A stretch of DNA of 56,037 nucleotides from an uncultured Ilumatobacter sp. (lineage in GTDB: Bacteria > Actinomycetota > Acidimicrobiia > Acidimicrobiales > Ilumatobacteraceae): NCBI GenBank assembly GCA_938091165.1, contig CALKNK010000031.1:1-56037 (forward strand), in the 5' to 3' direction. Position numbers and translations under genes: made by a program. Below the pieces are notes generated by a model. It had not been told where the DNA came from. It saw only the letters and a list, made by a program, of their open reading frames with translations, and ran no database searches. This document shows positions 34,330 through 42,966 of the stretch, one piece after another; the first letter of the stretch is position 1, and every line of letters begins with the position of its first letter.

Positions 34330-35341
34330 CACTCCCGTTCGATTCGCCGTGCTCGGCTGTGGCCGCATCGGCAAGATGCACGCTGAAATGCTTGCTCGCC
34401 AGGTTCCCGGAGCCTCCGTCAGTGTCGTCTTCGATGTCGTGGAGGCTGCGGGGCAGGCCGTGGCTGGCGACCTCGGCGTTCGAGTCGCATCTTCACTCGA
34501 TGATGCCGTCAACGCAGAAGACGTCGACGCAGTAGCGATCTGCACCAGCACCGACACCCATGTCGATGCCATGGTCGCTGCGGCAGTCGCCGGCCGAGCG
34601 ATCTTCTGCGAGAAGCCAATCTCGCTTGACCTGGCAGAGGTCGACCGTGGTCTCAACGCCGTCGCCGATGCTGGCGTCAAGCTCCAGGTCGGTTTCAACC
34701 GGAGGTTCGACCCGAGCCACAAAGCCGTCGCTGATGCAGTGCAACACGGAGCCGTTGGCGACGTGCACCTGTGCAGCATCACCAGCCGCGACCCAGGACC
34801 ACCGCCCATCGAGTACATCCGCGTCTCTGGCGGAATGTTCAATGACATGACAATTCACGACTTCGACATGGCGCGGTACGTCACCGGCAGCGACGTCGTC
34901 GAGGTCTACGCACGCGGAGCTGTTCGTGTCGACCCGGCCATTGGCGAGGCAGGCGACATCGACACCGGCGTTGTGTTGCTCACCCACGCAAACGGCGCCC
35001 TGACCACCATCGACAACAGCAGACGGGCGGCATATGGCTACGACCAGCGCGTCGAGGCATTCGGCAATCTGGGCAAGGCAGCCTCGGACAACTACCACGA
35101 CTTCAACAGCGTGCTTGCCACAGAGGCTGGGTATCGGCGGCCGCCGCTCCAGAACTTCTTCCTCGAGCGTTATGGGCAGAGCTATCTCGATCAGTGGGCT
35201 GCCTTCCTCAACTACGTGCGCAGCGACGTGGCGAGCCCGGCCTCAGGGGCAGACGGTCGAGCCCCACTCGTGATCGCCCAAGCGGCACATTGCTCGATGA
35301 CCGAAAACCGCCCGGTCCACATTGCTGAGATCGACAACTGA
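34322..35341 (+). CDS. iolG: Inositol 2-dehydrogenase
   Basis: 339 residues. AVLGCGRIGKMHAEM, FCEKPISLDL with the catalytic Lys, GFNRRFDPSH, SRDPGPPPIEYIRVSGGMFNDM and MTIHDFDMARYV (catalytic Asp/His pair) are characteristic of IolG rather than of the wider Gfo family. It oxidises myo-inositol to scyllo-inosose with NAD. GTG start at 34322 inside the end of iolD. Confidence 0.93.
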   Translation: MPDTPVRFAVLGCGRIGKMHAEMLARQVPGASVSVVFDVVEAAGQAVAGDLGVRVASSLDDAVNAEDVDAVAICTSTDTHVDAMVAAAVAGRAIFCEKPISLDLAEVDRGLNAVADAGVKLQVGFNRRFDPSHKAVADAVQHGAVGDVHLCSITSRDPGPPPIEYIRVSGGMFNDMTIHDFDMARYVTGSDVVEVYARGAVRVDPAIGEAGDIDTGVVLLTHANGALTTIDNSRRAAYGYDQRVEAFGNLGKAASDNYHDFNSVLATEAGYRRPPLQNFFLERYGQSYLDQWAAFLNYVRSDVASPASGADGRAPLVIAQAAHCSMTENRPVHIAEIDN

Positions 35342-35356
35342 ACGGAAGACCCTGAG

Positions 35357-36271
35357 ATGAGCGAACCACTGTCACACTCCGGCCAGCCACTGCGTCACGC
35401 CCGCCCGGTCGGCCCGATGCGCAACACCGACCTGGCCCACCATCGCGCCCTTAACCCGGATGGCTCAGTCCGCATTGACATCACGCCCGACAACGCCGGT
35501 TGGGACTTTTTGAGCTTCGCCGTCGTCGAGTTGGAGGCAGGCGACACCCACGAGTCCACGCGGCCCGACGAAGAGACCGCAATCGTGCCAATTTCAGGAG
35601 CCGGCACAGTGACCGCCGGAGGGCAGACCTTCGAGATCAGCCGAACTTCGGTGTTCGAAGAGATGCCCCACATCGTCTACGTCACGCCGGGCGATGCCAT
35701 CGGCGTGGTCGCCTCCGAGGGCGGGTTCGAATTCTCCATCGGCTCAGCGCCGGCGGAGGGCAAGTACCCGACCCGGTTGATCGAGCCTAAGGAGATGAAG
35801 CAGGAGCTTCGCGGTGGCGGTTCGGCCTACCGCCATGTCAACCACGTGCTCGCCCCGCCGATTGACGCCGAACGGCTCATTTTGTATGAGGTCTACGTCC
35901 CGCGAGGCACTTGGTCGGGCTGGGCGCCGCATTGTCACGACGGTCGTGATGGATCGCCCTACCTCGAAGAGGTCTACTACTTTCGAGTCACACCGGACAA
36001 CGGATTCGTCATGCAGCGCAACTGGCGCGACGACGAAGACTTCGACGAGCTATTCAGCGCCCGGGATGGCGAGGCGGTGCTGGTGACCAAGGGGTATCAC
36101 TCCTCGGTCGCGTGTCCGAGTTCGCACATGATGTTCCTCAACTATCTCGCAGGCGAGTTGTACGACGACGAACGTACGACGCCGCCGTGTTTCGACCCCG
36201 CGCACCTGTGGATACAAGACAACTGGGACCACGAAGCATGGGATCTTCCCGTCGTCTCGAAACCAGAATGA
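35357..36271 (+). CDS. iolB: 5-deoxy-glucuronate isomerase
   Basis: 304 residues, two-cupin IolB. The metal site is visible in the second half: WAPHCHDGRDG, YLEEVYYFR and the distal His in KGYHSSVACPS; first-half markers are GWDFLSFAVVEL and EETAIVPISG. Converts 5-deoxy-glucuronate to 5-dehydro-2-deoxygluconate, the IolC substrate. ATG 35357 lies 15 bp after iolG; the stop overlaps the next start (ATGA at 36268-36271). Confidence 0.95.
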   Translation: MSEPLSHSGQPLRHARPVGPMRNTDLAHHRALNPDGSVRIDITPDNAGWDFLSFAVVELEAGDTHESTRPDEETAIVPISGAGTVTAGGQTFEISRTSVFEEMPHIVYVTPGDAIGVVASEGGFEFSIGSAPAEGKYPTRLIEPKEMKQELRGGGSAYRHVNHVLAPPIDAERLILYEVYVPRGTWSGWAPHCHDGRDGSPYLEEVYYFRVTPDNGFVMQRNWRDDEDFDELFSARDGEAVLVTKGYHSSVACPSSHMMFLNYLAGELYDDERTTPPCFDPAHLWIQDNWDHEAWDLPVVSKPE

Positions 36272-37107
36272 CCACACCGGGTCTGACCGACAGTGCGGGC
36301 CGCTTCTCCATCTTGGCGATCGACCATCGCGATTCGCTCCGCGAGTTCCTTGCTCCCGACGCTCCATCGTCGATCGATGCCGCATCGATCACGGATCTGA
36401 AGATCGAAGTGGTGGAAAGCCTTGCGGATCTCGCCACCGGGGTGATGCTTGAACCCGAGTACTCGATCCCGCACGTGCTCGATGCAGGCGTTCTTCCCGC
36501 TGGGGTCGGGTTCCTGGCAGCTCTCGAAGCGCAGGGCTACCTCGACGATCCGGAGGCGGAACCAACGCGGTTGCTCGACGGGTGGTCGCCGGAATTGGCC
36601 AAAGCCTCGGGCGCGTCGTCGGCAAAGTTGCTGCTGCCGTACCGCCCCGACGGACGGCTGGTTGGCGAACAGGAGGCATTCGCCAACCAGATGGTCGAGG
36701 AGTGCCACGCCCACGGCTTACCGATCGCGCTTGAGCCGCTGTTCTACGGTCTGGCCACCCCCGGCCGTCGATCCGAGCTCATCGTTGAGACCGCTGAGCG
36801 CTTTGCTGCCTTTGGTGCAGATCTACTCAAGTTGCCGTTTCCAGGTTCGCCGGCAGCGTGTGAACAGGTCACCGCCGCAGTTGAGGCGCCGTGGGCGATG
36901 TTGTCGGGGGGCGGATCGTTCGATGACTTTGCCGATCAGATCGCGGTGGCCAACGCGGCGGGTTGCTCGGGGTTTATGGTCGGTCGTGCGCTGTGGGGCG
37001 AGGCTGTCCGCGCGCCAGCTGCAGATCGAGCTGATCTGTTGCAGACGCTCGTTCGGCCACGGTTCGAGCGACTCGTCGAACTCAACAAGGAGGTTGATCA
37101 TGGCTGA
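36268..37107 (+). CDS. LacD-like class I aldolase
   Basis: 279 residues from ATG 36268, which overlaps the iolB stop. FSILAIDHRDSLREFL, DLKIEVVESLA, LLLPYRPDG, IALEPLFYG and SGGGSFDDF follow the tagatose-1,6-bisphosphate aldolase (LacD) pattern, with candidate Schiff-base Lys in KLLLPY or LLKLPFPG. In this locus it is the second aldolase and a strong candidate for the step yielding malonate semialdehyde and dihydroxyacetone phosphate. The frame is open to 36112 inside iolB; I rejected that extension. The stop lies eight bases inside the next gene. Confidence 0.83.
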   Translation: MTTPGLTDSAGRFSILAIDHRDSLREFLAPDAPSSIDAASITDLKIEVVESLADLATGVMLEPEYSIPHVLDAGVLPAGVGFLAALEAQGYLDDPEAEPTRLLDGWSPELAKASGASSAKLLLPYRPDGRLVGEQEAFANQMVEECHAHGLPIALEPLFYGLATPGRRSELIVETAERFAAFGADLLKLPFPGSPAACEQVTAAVEAPWAMLSGGGSFDDFADQIAVANAAGCSGFMVGRALWGEAVRAPAADRADLLQTLVRPRFERLVELNKEVDHG

Positions 37108-38224
37108 TGCATGGTTCGAAGCTGCTCGATGCTCGCTCGACGAGTTCCGTGCGATCGTCGAGCGTCCAACCGACATCGATGACTACCCGCATGCGAGCCG
37201 TAGCGAGCAGGGCGTGGTCATCTATGACGCTGCGGCGCTGACCCCGAGTAAACAATGCCTCGGTGAGATCGCCGAGGTGCTCAGCCATGGTCCGGGAATC
37301 GTGGTTATGGAGGGAGCAGTCGCACCTGGGACCATCGATGCCGCAACGGTGGCGTTCGAGTCAATCATCGATGGCGAACGCGAGACCAAGGGTGAGGTGG
37401 GTGACCACTTCGCGACGGCGGGCGACAACGATCGGGTATGGAACGCGCTCGAGAAACTGGCCATCGCCGCCCCGGACGTGTTCGTCGAATACTACGCCAA
37501 CGATGCGATTGCGTTGGCCTCGCTCGCGTGGCTTGGCCCCAACTATCAAATGACCTCACAGGTCAACGTTGTCAACCCGGGTGGGAAAGCGCAGCAGCCT
37601 CACCGCGATTACCACCTCGGGTTCATGGAAGACGACGTCGCCGAAGAATACCCGGCACACATTCACCGATTGTCTCCGTTGCTCACGCTGCAAGGCGCGA
37701 TTGCGCACTGCGACATGCCCATCGAGACGGGACCAACGATGTACATGCCGCACTCCCAGAAGTACGACGCCGGCTACGTGGCGTGGCGTCGAGATGACTT
37801 CAAGGAGTACTTCGCGGAGCACCATCGCCAGTTGCCGCTTGCAAAAGGTGATGCAGTGTTCTTCAACCCGGCCGTGTTCCACGGCGCAGGAACAAACCAA
37901 ACAGACGATGTCCGCCGGATGGCAAACTTGTTGCAGGTGAGTACCGCATTTGGACGGGCCATGGAGGCGATCGACCGTCGAGCCATGGTCAGAGCGATTT
38001 ATCCGAGTTTGCTCGCGCAACTCAAGGCTGGCGTCGACCGGGCTCGTCTTGATCGGGCCATTTCGGCATCCGCAGAGGGGTACGCTTTTCCTGGTGACCT
38101 CGACGTCGACCAACCGGTTGACGGACTCTCCTCGCCCTCCGACGCAATGATCGTGCGGCGTGCGCTCGATGCGCGCCGAACACCTCAACAACTCGATGAA
38201 CAACTGAAGGAACCAACGCTATGA
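37100..38224 (+). CDS. Phytanoyl-CoA dioxygenase (PhyH) family Fe(II)/2-oxoglutarate oxygenase
   Basis: 374 residues from ATG 37100, which has a perfect ribosome-binding site (AAGGAGG at 37087-37093). The facial triad is present: His168 and Asp170 in QQPHRDYH and distal His261 in NPAVFHGAG, with Arg272/273 (VRRMANL) placed for 2-oxoglutarate. The family hydroxylates or demethylates small molecules. No enzyme of this kind belongs to the known inositol pathway, yet it is tightly embedded: it overlaps the aldolase by eight bases and its stop overlaps the mmsA start. Hydroxylation of a deoxy-cyclitol or oxidative demethylation of an O-methyl-inositol are plausible roles (inference). Confidence 0.87.
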   Translation: MADAWFEAARCSLDEFRAIVERPTDIDDYPHASRSEQGVVIYDAAALTPSKQCLGEIAEVLSHGPGIVVMEGAVAPGTIDAATVAFESIIDGERETKGEVGDHFATAGDNDRVWNALEKLAIAAPDVFVEYYANDAIALASLAWLGPNYQMTSQVNVVNPGGKAQQPHRDYHLGFMEDDVAEEYPAHIHRLSPLLTLQGAIAHCDMPIETGPTMYMPHSQKYDAGYVAWRRDDFKEYFAEHHRQLPLAKGDAVFFNPAVFHGAGTNQTDDVRRMANLLQVSTAFGRAMEAIDRRAMVRAIYPSLLAQLKAGVDRARLDRAISASAEGYAFPGDLDVDQPVDGLSSPSDAMIVRRALDARRTPQQLDEQLKEPTL

Positions 38225-39705
38225 ATCGAATCAGTCATTGGATCGACGGCCGCGTCGTCGAGTCGACGTCAGGCAACTCCGCTCTGGTTTATGACCCTGC
38301 GACCGGAAATCAGACCGGCGTGGTCGATCTTGCTTCGATATCCGAAGTCGATGCCGCTGTTGCCGCTGCAGCCAAAGCATTCCCAGCGTGGCGATCGACA
38401 TCGCTATCGCGGCGCGCCGAAGTCCTTTTCCGCATGCGTGAACTCGTCGACGCAAACCGTAAGGAAATCGCGATGCTGCTTACTGCTGAGCATGGCAAGG
38501 TCCTGTCTGATTCTCTTGGCGAGGTAGCGCGCGGCCTCGAGAACATCGAGTTTGCGTGTGGCATCCCGCAGCTCATAAAGGGCGACTATTCCGAGCAGGC
38601 AGCAACTGACGTCGATGTGTACTCGATCCGTCAACCGCTCGGCGTCGTGGCTGGCATCACACCGTTCAACTTCCCGGCAATGGTTCCCATGTGGATGTTT
38701 GCCAACGCGTTGGCCTGCGGCAACACCTTCGTGCTGAAACCGAGTGAGAAAGACCCGTCGGTGACGATGTTTATCGCCGAGCTTCTCTCGCAGGCCGGGC
38801 TTCCGGACGGTTGCTTCAATATTGTGCAAGGTGACAAGGTGGCCGTCGATCGCTTACTTGAGCACGACGATGTCCAAGCGGTGAGCTTCGTGGGCTCGAC
38901 GCCGATTGCGAAGTACATTTACGAAACCGGTACAGGCAACGGCAAACGCGTGCAGGCACTTGGCGGAGCGAAGAATCACATGCTGGTACTCGCAGACGCC
39001 GATATCGCGATGGCCGCCGACGCTGCAGTTAGCGCAGCCTACGGATCGGCAGGGGAGCGCTGTATGGCAATCAGCGTCGTTCTGGCCGCCGACGGCATTG
39101 CTGACGAACTGGTCGCCGCGATCGCCGACCGCATTCCGAAAATCAAGGTCGGGAATGGAATGGAGTCAGACAGCGAGATGGGCCCGCTGATCACCGCTGA
39201 GTCGCGCGACCGTGTGGTTGGCTACATCGACGGAGCACCGAACGAGGGTGCGACGGTTGTCATTGATGGCCGCGAGGGCGTGCCTGCTGAGGGCTATTTC
39301 GTCAACCCAACGTTGCTTGACAACGTAACGACTCAGATGGCGTCATACCGCGACGAGATCTTTGGTCCGGTCCTCGGTGTGATGCGCGTGTCCGGTTTCG
39401 AAGAGGGCATCGACATCATTAACGCCAACCCGTACGCCAACGGCACGGCAATCTTCACGCGTGACGGTGGGGCTGCGCGTCAGTTCCAGTTTAACGTCCA
39501 GGTCGGTATGGTCGGCGTTAACGTCCCGGTCCCGGTGCCAGTCAGTTATTACAGCTTCGGCGGTTGGAAGGCGAGCCTGTTCGGCGACACGCATATGTAC
39601 GGACCCGAGGGGATCAACTTCTACACCCGCGCCAAGGTCGTGACGAGCCGGTGGCCAGATCCAGCGACCAGCTCAGTGGATCTTGGATTCCCAGAGACTC
39701 GCTGA
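38221..39705 (+). CDS. mmsA: Methylmalonate-semialdehyde / malonate-semialdehyde dehydrogenase (CoA-acylating)
   Basis: 494 residues. Aldehyde dehydrogenase fold with GVVAGITPFNFPAMVPMWM, LKPSEKDPS, SFVGSTPIAKYIY and catalytic Cys281 in GERCMAIS; the MMSDH-specific tail PVPVSYYSFGGWKASLFGD is present. In inositol catabolism (as IolA) it turns malonate semialdehyde into acetyl-CoA, the last step. ATG overlaps the dioxygenase stop. It closes the operon. Confidence 0.95.
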   Translation: MNRISHWIDGRVVESTSGNSALVYDPATGNQTGVVDLASISEVDAAVAAAAKAFPAWRSTSLSRRAEVLFRMRELVDANRKEIAMLLTAEHGKVLSDSLGEVARGLENIEFACGIPQLIKGDYSEQAATDVDVYSIRQPLGVVAGITPFNFPAMVPMWMFANALACGNTFVLKPSEKDPSVTMFIAELLSQAGLPDGCFNIVQGDKVAVDRLLEHDDVQAVSFVGSTPIAKYIYETGTGNGKRVQALGGAKNHMLVLADADIAMAADAAVSAAYGSAGERCMAISVVLAADGIADELVAAIADRIPKIKVGNGMESDSEMGPLITAESRDRVVGYIDGAPNEGATVVIDGREGVPAEGYFVNPTLLDNVTTQMASYRDEIFGPVLGVMRVSGFEEGIDIINANPYANGTAIFTRDGGAARQFQFNVQVGMVGVNVPVPVPVSYYSFGGWKASLFGDTHMYGPEGINFYTRAKVVTSRWPDPATSSVDLGFPETR

Positions 39706-40049
39706 CGACCCAAACTTGCCTACCTAACGCAAGACTTGGAGCCGGCGGATACCTGCGCTGGCCATCGGGTCAGAGTCGATGCGGCGTGACAGGAAACACT
39801 GATCGCTTTTGGCGAGCTCTCAAAATGTATTTATAACCGATATCGAAGCTGTTGGCGTTGACATCGTCGCGAATGTGTTGAGCAAAAGTGCCCTGAGATC
39901 CGCACTTGAAACAGGACACGGACGCAAGCTGGAGAAGCTCTGCGTGAGAGCGCGTCGCCTTCGCTCCTCCGAAGGACGGTTGGGTTAATTGTCGAACAAG
40001 TTGACGTCCTTTGCGTCCTGCCTGCTCTGCGGCTGAGCTGAGCCGCTTA
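39706..40049. other. 344-bp intergenic region after the inositol operon
   Basis: No supportable gene. A TTG-started frame at 39809-39988 could encode 59 residues (with FITDIEAVGVDIV and a basic C-terminus), but it has no ribosome-binding site and no recognised family. The AT-rich patch 39822-39838 (AAAATGTATTTATAA) stands out. GCGGCT-GAGCTG-AGCCGC at 40029-40046 is a hairpin right after the pepF stop, without a T-tract. No clear rho-independent terminator for either operon. Confidence 0.5.
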
Positions 40050-41834
40050 TCAGGCGATCCGGCCGGCCGCCCGTGCAGCTTCTTCGGCTGCGTCCAGTTG
40101 GCCTTCCACGATGCTGATTCCATTGGCCCAAAAATCGGGATCAGCGAGGTCGCACCCGACAATTTTGCCGAGTTCCTCAGGGGATCGGCTACCACCGGCT
40201 TGAAGGAGGTCAAGGTAAGCGGGCACGAATGCGTCGCCTTCTTCGATGTATCGGGCGTAGACCGACAACGCGAGCAGCTGTCCGTACGCGTAGGCGTAGA
40301 CGTATCCGGGAGTTCCCATAAAGTGAGGTACGTAGCTCCACCAACTTCGGTACCCCTCGGTGATCTCGACTGAGTCGCCGAGCATGTTGTGTTGGCTTTG
40401 GGCCCACAGGTCACCGAACTGCTCAACGGACAATTCGCCTTCGTTCCGACGTGCCTTGTGGCAGGAGTCTTCGAAGCGATTCATCGCCACTTGCCGGAAG
40501 ACGGTGGCGATTGAATCCTCGAGTGTGCTGGCGAGAAGGGCGAAGCGTTCCATCGGGTCTTCAAGAGTGGTGAGCAATCGACTGCTGGTTACAGTTTCGC
40601 CGAAGACCGATGCAGTTTCGGCAACAGTGAGTGGTGTCGACTGGTGGAAGATGCCCTGCTCGCGGGCGAGTTGGAAATGCGCTCCATGTCCGAGCTCGTG
40701 AGCAAGTGTTGCAACGTCGCGCGATGTGCCGGTCCAATTGAGGAACACATATGGATGGTGAGATGGGGTGACAGGCGCAGCGAATGCACCGCCACGCTTA
40801 CCGGGTCGAACCGGGGCATCGATCCACGGCTCGTCGAGGAATCGTCCGATAACGTCTGCGAGTTCGGGTGAGAACGAGTTGTAGGCGTCGCGGACGATAT
40901 CCACGCCTTCATCCCAACTGAACTCTTGCTCGGTGTCGGCCACCGACGCCATGCGGTCATAGTCCGCGAGCTTGTCGATACCAAGAACCTCTGCTTTGAG
41001 CCGATACCAGCGTTGGGGGAGCGAGTAGTTGCTCACCACTGCTGCAATCAAGGCGTTGACCGAATCGTCGGAGGCCTCGTTAGCGAGGTTGCGGGATGAG
41101 ATCCAGGTCTTGTAGCCGCGTTGGCGATCGCTGATCGACTTGTCGAGCAGAAGCGTGTTGAAAACGTAGGCCCGGGTTCTAAGTCCTGGTCTGAGCCCTG
41201 CGGTCACGCCTTCAGCCGCTTGTTGGCGGACGCTGCGGTTGGGGTGGGAAAGTAATGAAAGGGCTTCCATTAGTGAAATCCCTGGGCCGCCGTGCTCGTC
41301 GGGGAGGTTGACTTCGATTGCCGAGGTCAACTCATCAAACAGTCGCACCCAGGCCGCTCCACCAACTTGTGCTTTGTCAGCGAGGACAGTTTCCTCAGCT
41401 TCGCTCAGCAAATGGGGTCGCTCGAGCCGGACCTGTTCGAGATGATGGCGGCAGAAGTCGAGGCGTTTGTCACTGATGATTCTGGCGACGTGCTCGTCAT
41501 CTGCGGCAGCCCATTCGAGTTCGAAGAAAATCAGCATCGTGTTGATTTGCGTAGCGCGCTGTTGCGAGTGTGCCATCGCTGCGCCGCGAGCAGGATCACT
41601 GGTGTCGGTGCTGAACGAGAGCATTGGGTGGTATTCCGCCCGAGCAAGAAGATCCATCACCGTCGCTATTGACTGCATTGCGTCAGCTAGCTGGCCTGCG
41701 TTAAGAGTGCCAACCCGCCCGCGTAGTTCTGCGAGCTCAGTGGCAGACGACTCAGCAGCGTCGAATAGATCGTCGATGGAACGATCACCGAGAATCGACC
41801 CGATGTCCCAGGTAACGCTGGTTACGTCAGTCAT
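40050..41834 (-). CDS. pepF: Oligoendopeptidase F, M3 family zinc metallopeptidase
   Basis: 594 residues, the normal PepF length. The zinc motif is LAHELGHGAHF with the distal ligand region around TSSRLLTTLEDP; N-terminal LGDRSIDDLFDAAE and the C-terminal ARYIEEGDAFVPAYLDLL, then AGGSRSPEELGKIVG, are standard for the family. No signal peptide, so it degrades peptides in the cytoplasm. The start region overlaps the yaaA stop by four bases, making a two-gene operon with yaaA first. Confidence 0.92.
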   Translation of the reverse strand: MTDVTSVTWDIGSILGDRSIDDLFDAAESSATELAELRGRVGTLNAGQLADAMQSIATVMDLLARAEYHPMLSFSTDTSDPARGAAMAHSQQRATQINTMLIFFELEWAAADDEHVARIISDKRLDFCRHHLEQVRLERPHLLSEAEETVLADKAQVGGAAWVRLFDELTSAIEVNLPDEHGGPGISLMEALSLLSHPNRSVRQQAAEGVTAGLRPGLRTRAYVFNTLLLDKSISDRQRGYKTWISSRNLANEASDDSVNALIAAVVSNYSLPQRWYRLKAEVLGIDKLADYDRMASVADTEQEFSWDEGVDIVRDAYNSFSPELADVIGRFLDEPWIDAPVRPGKRGGAFAAPVTPSHHPYVFLNWTGTSRDVATLAHELGHGAHFQLAREQGIFHQSTPLTVAETASVFGETVTSSRLLTTLEDPMERFALLASTLEDSIATVFRQVAMNRFEDSCHKARRNEGELSVEQFGDLWAQSQHNMLGDSVEITEGYRSWWSYVPHFMGTPGYVYAYAYGQLLALSVYARYIEEGDAFVPAYLDLLQAGGSRSPEELGKIVGCDLADPDFWANGISIVEGQLDAAEEAARAAGRIA

Positions 41835-42616
41835 GTGTTGCTTCTTCGAGTGAAGACTGGTTCATCCGGGGTCGATTGTGTGGCGTCGAAGCGGTATCCG
41901 TTGCTTTCGAATGCGGTGAGGGCCTTGGCGGTGGTGATTCGCTCCCGGACGATCCATCCGGCCATTGAGCCGCGGGCTTGTTTGGCGAAGAAACTGACGA
42001 TCTTGAAGTCGCCATCACCCTTCGCGTCAAGGAATCGCGGTGTGATGATCCGGCCCTCTAGACGCTGGGGCTGGACAACCGCGAAATACTCGTTTGAGGC
42101 GAGGTTGATGAGCAGGGCTGCTCCGGGTGACTCAGCGAGCGCTGCATTGAGCTGATCGGTAACTTCGCCTCCCCAATAACTGTAAAGGTCACTGCCATTG
42201 TCATGCGTGAGTTTGGATCCCATCTCGAGTCGGTACGGCTGAATGAGGTCGAGTGGACGCAGGACACCGTGGAGGCCGGACAAGATGCGCAGCACCTTCT
42301 GCGAATGCGTGTAGTCACGCTCGCTGAATGAGCGAGCTGCGTCGAGGCCGGTGTAGGTGTCGCCGTCAAACGCTAGGACGGCGGGGCGAGCGTTGTCTGG
42401 AGTGAACGGAGTCGTCCAGTCCTGAAAACGCTGATGGTTTAGGTCCGCAAGCGATGCTGAGATCGACATCATTTTCGACAGTTGATCCGGAGATTTCTGG
42501 ACCATCAGGTCGATGAGCTTTTCGGAGCGTTCGATGAGGATGGGCTGGCTGTGCTTCGCCGTGGGCAATGGCGACTCAAAGTCCAGCGCCTTGGCGGGGG
42601 ACACCACGATCAACAT
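41831..42616 (-). CDS. yaaA: YaaA/DUF328-family peroxide stress protein
   Basis: 261 residues. MLIVVSPAKALDFE at the N-terminus, FDGDTYTGLDA, LSGLHGVLRPLDLIQPYRLEMGSKL and NLASNEYF are the DUF328 signatures. In E. coli YaaA limits free iron during hydrogen peroxide stress; that role is known for the family, not shown here. It is divergent from the iron-regulator module, with a 350-bp gap. Confidence 0.92.
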   Translation of the reverse strand: MLIVVSPAKALDFESPLPTAKHSQPILIERSEKLIDLMVQKSPDQLSKMMSISASLADLNHQRFQDWTTPFTPDNARPAVLAFDGDTYTGLDAARSFSERDYTHSQKVLRILSGLHGVLRPLDLIQPYRLEMGSKLTHDNGSDLYSYWGGEVTDQLNAALAESPGAALLINLASNEYFAVVQPQRLEGRIITPRFLDAKGDGDFKIVSFFAKQARGSMAGWIVRERITTAKALTAFESNGYRFDATQSTPDEPVFTRRSNT

Positions 42617-42752
42617 ACCCCCGGTATATCTGAAGTTGAGCGGGATTGAGGCACTCAGGTATCGAGTAGATCATCGACCACGCTGATCAAACAACGTAAG
42701 AACCGCGATTCACGGCGTTGGTCATCGACTCCTGATTCGTCGGGAGGTGCCG

Positions 42753-42902
42753 ATGTCGGTCGCTCTACCGCTACTCAAAGAAGTCATCGCAGGGCAAGTT
42801 TTCGTCGAGGGGTTCTGCGCATTAATTAGTGCGCGCACCGATGGAGAATGGCGCGAAGTGAAATGTCAGAGGCTGTCTAGGTACCCGACGACAACTGAAT
42901 AA
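42753..42902 (+). CDS. Possible 49-residue small protein upstream of the iron module
   Basis: ATG at 42753 has a strong ribosome-binding site, GGGAGG at 42742-42747 five bases upstream, and the frame closes at TAA 42900-42902. The product begins MSVALPLLKEVIAGQ, has a hydrophobic middle with one cysteine and a Lys/Arg-rich C-terminus. It resembles nothing I know. The stop directly precedes the dyads of the DtxR-type gene's promoter region. A chance frame of this size is possible; the ribosome-binding site is the main support. Confidence 0.35.
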   Translation: MSVALPLLKEVIAGQVFVEGFCALISARTDGEWREVKCQRLSRYPTTTE

Positions 42903-42924
42903 AACCATAGACCTAATGGTTAGG
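42903..42924. promoter_or_regulatory. Candidate DtxR/MntR-type operator
   Basis: Two overlapping dyads: AACCAT-N7-ATGGTT (42903-42921) and CCTAA-TGG-TTAGG (42912-42924). The second keeps the TTAGG/CCTAA halves of the DtxR/IdeR box. It sits 43 bases before the start of the metal-dependent regulator gene, so autoregulation is likely. Confidence 0.45.
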
Positions 42925-42966
42925 TTCGCTTTACATTGGCTGTAGTAGAAGCAGTACATTTACGGC

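Larger units (their letters stand above)
42617..42966. other. 350-bp divergent region between yaaA and the DtxR-type gene
   Basis: Holds a possible 49-codon gene (42753-42902), a near-perfect 18-bp palindrome GCGCATTAA/TTAGTGCGC at 42817-42834 (one mismatch) and a pair of overlapping dyads at 42903-42924. No RNA gene seen. Confidence 0.55.

Noticed and set aside
36449..37099. Long open frame in front of the PhyH gene that would make a 591-residue protein
   Set aside because: It is an Arg/Ser-rich out-of-frame reading of the aldolase gene. The PhyH domain has its own AAGGAGG and ATG at 37100.
39809..39988. 59-codon TTG-started frame after mmsA
   Set aside because: It has no ribosome-binding site and the product is unfamiliar; length is within chance for this base composition, though the N-terminal half reads protein-like.
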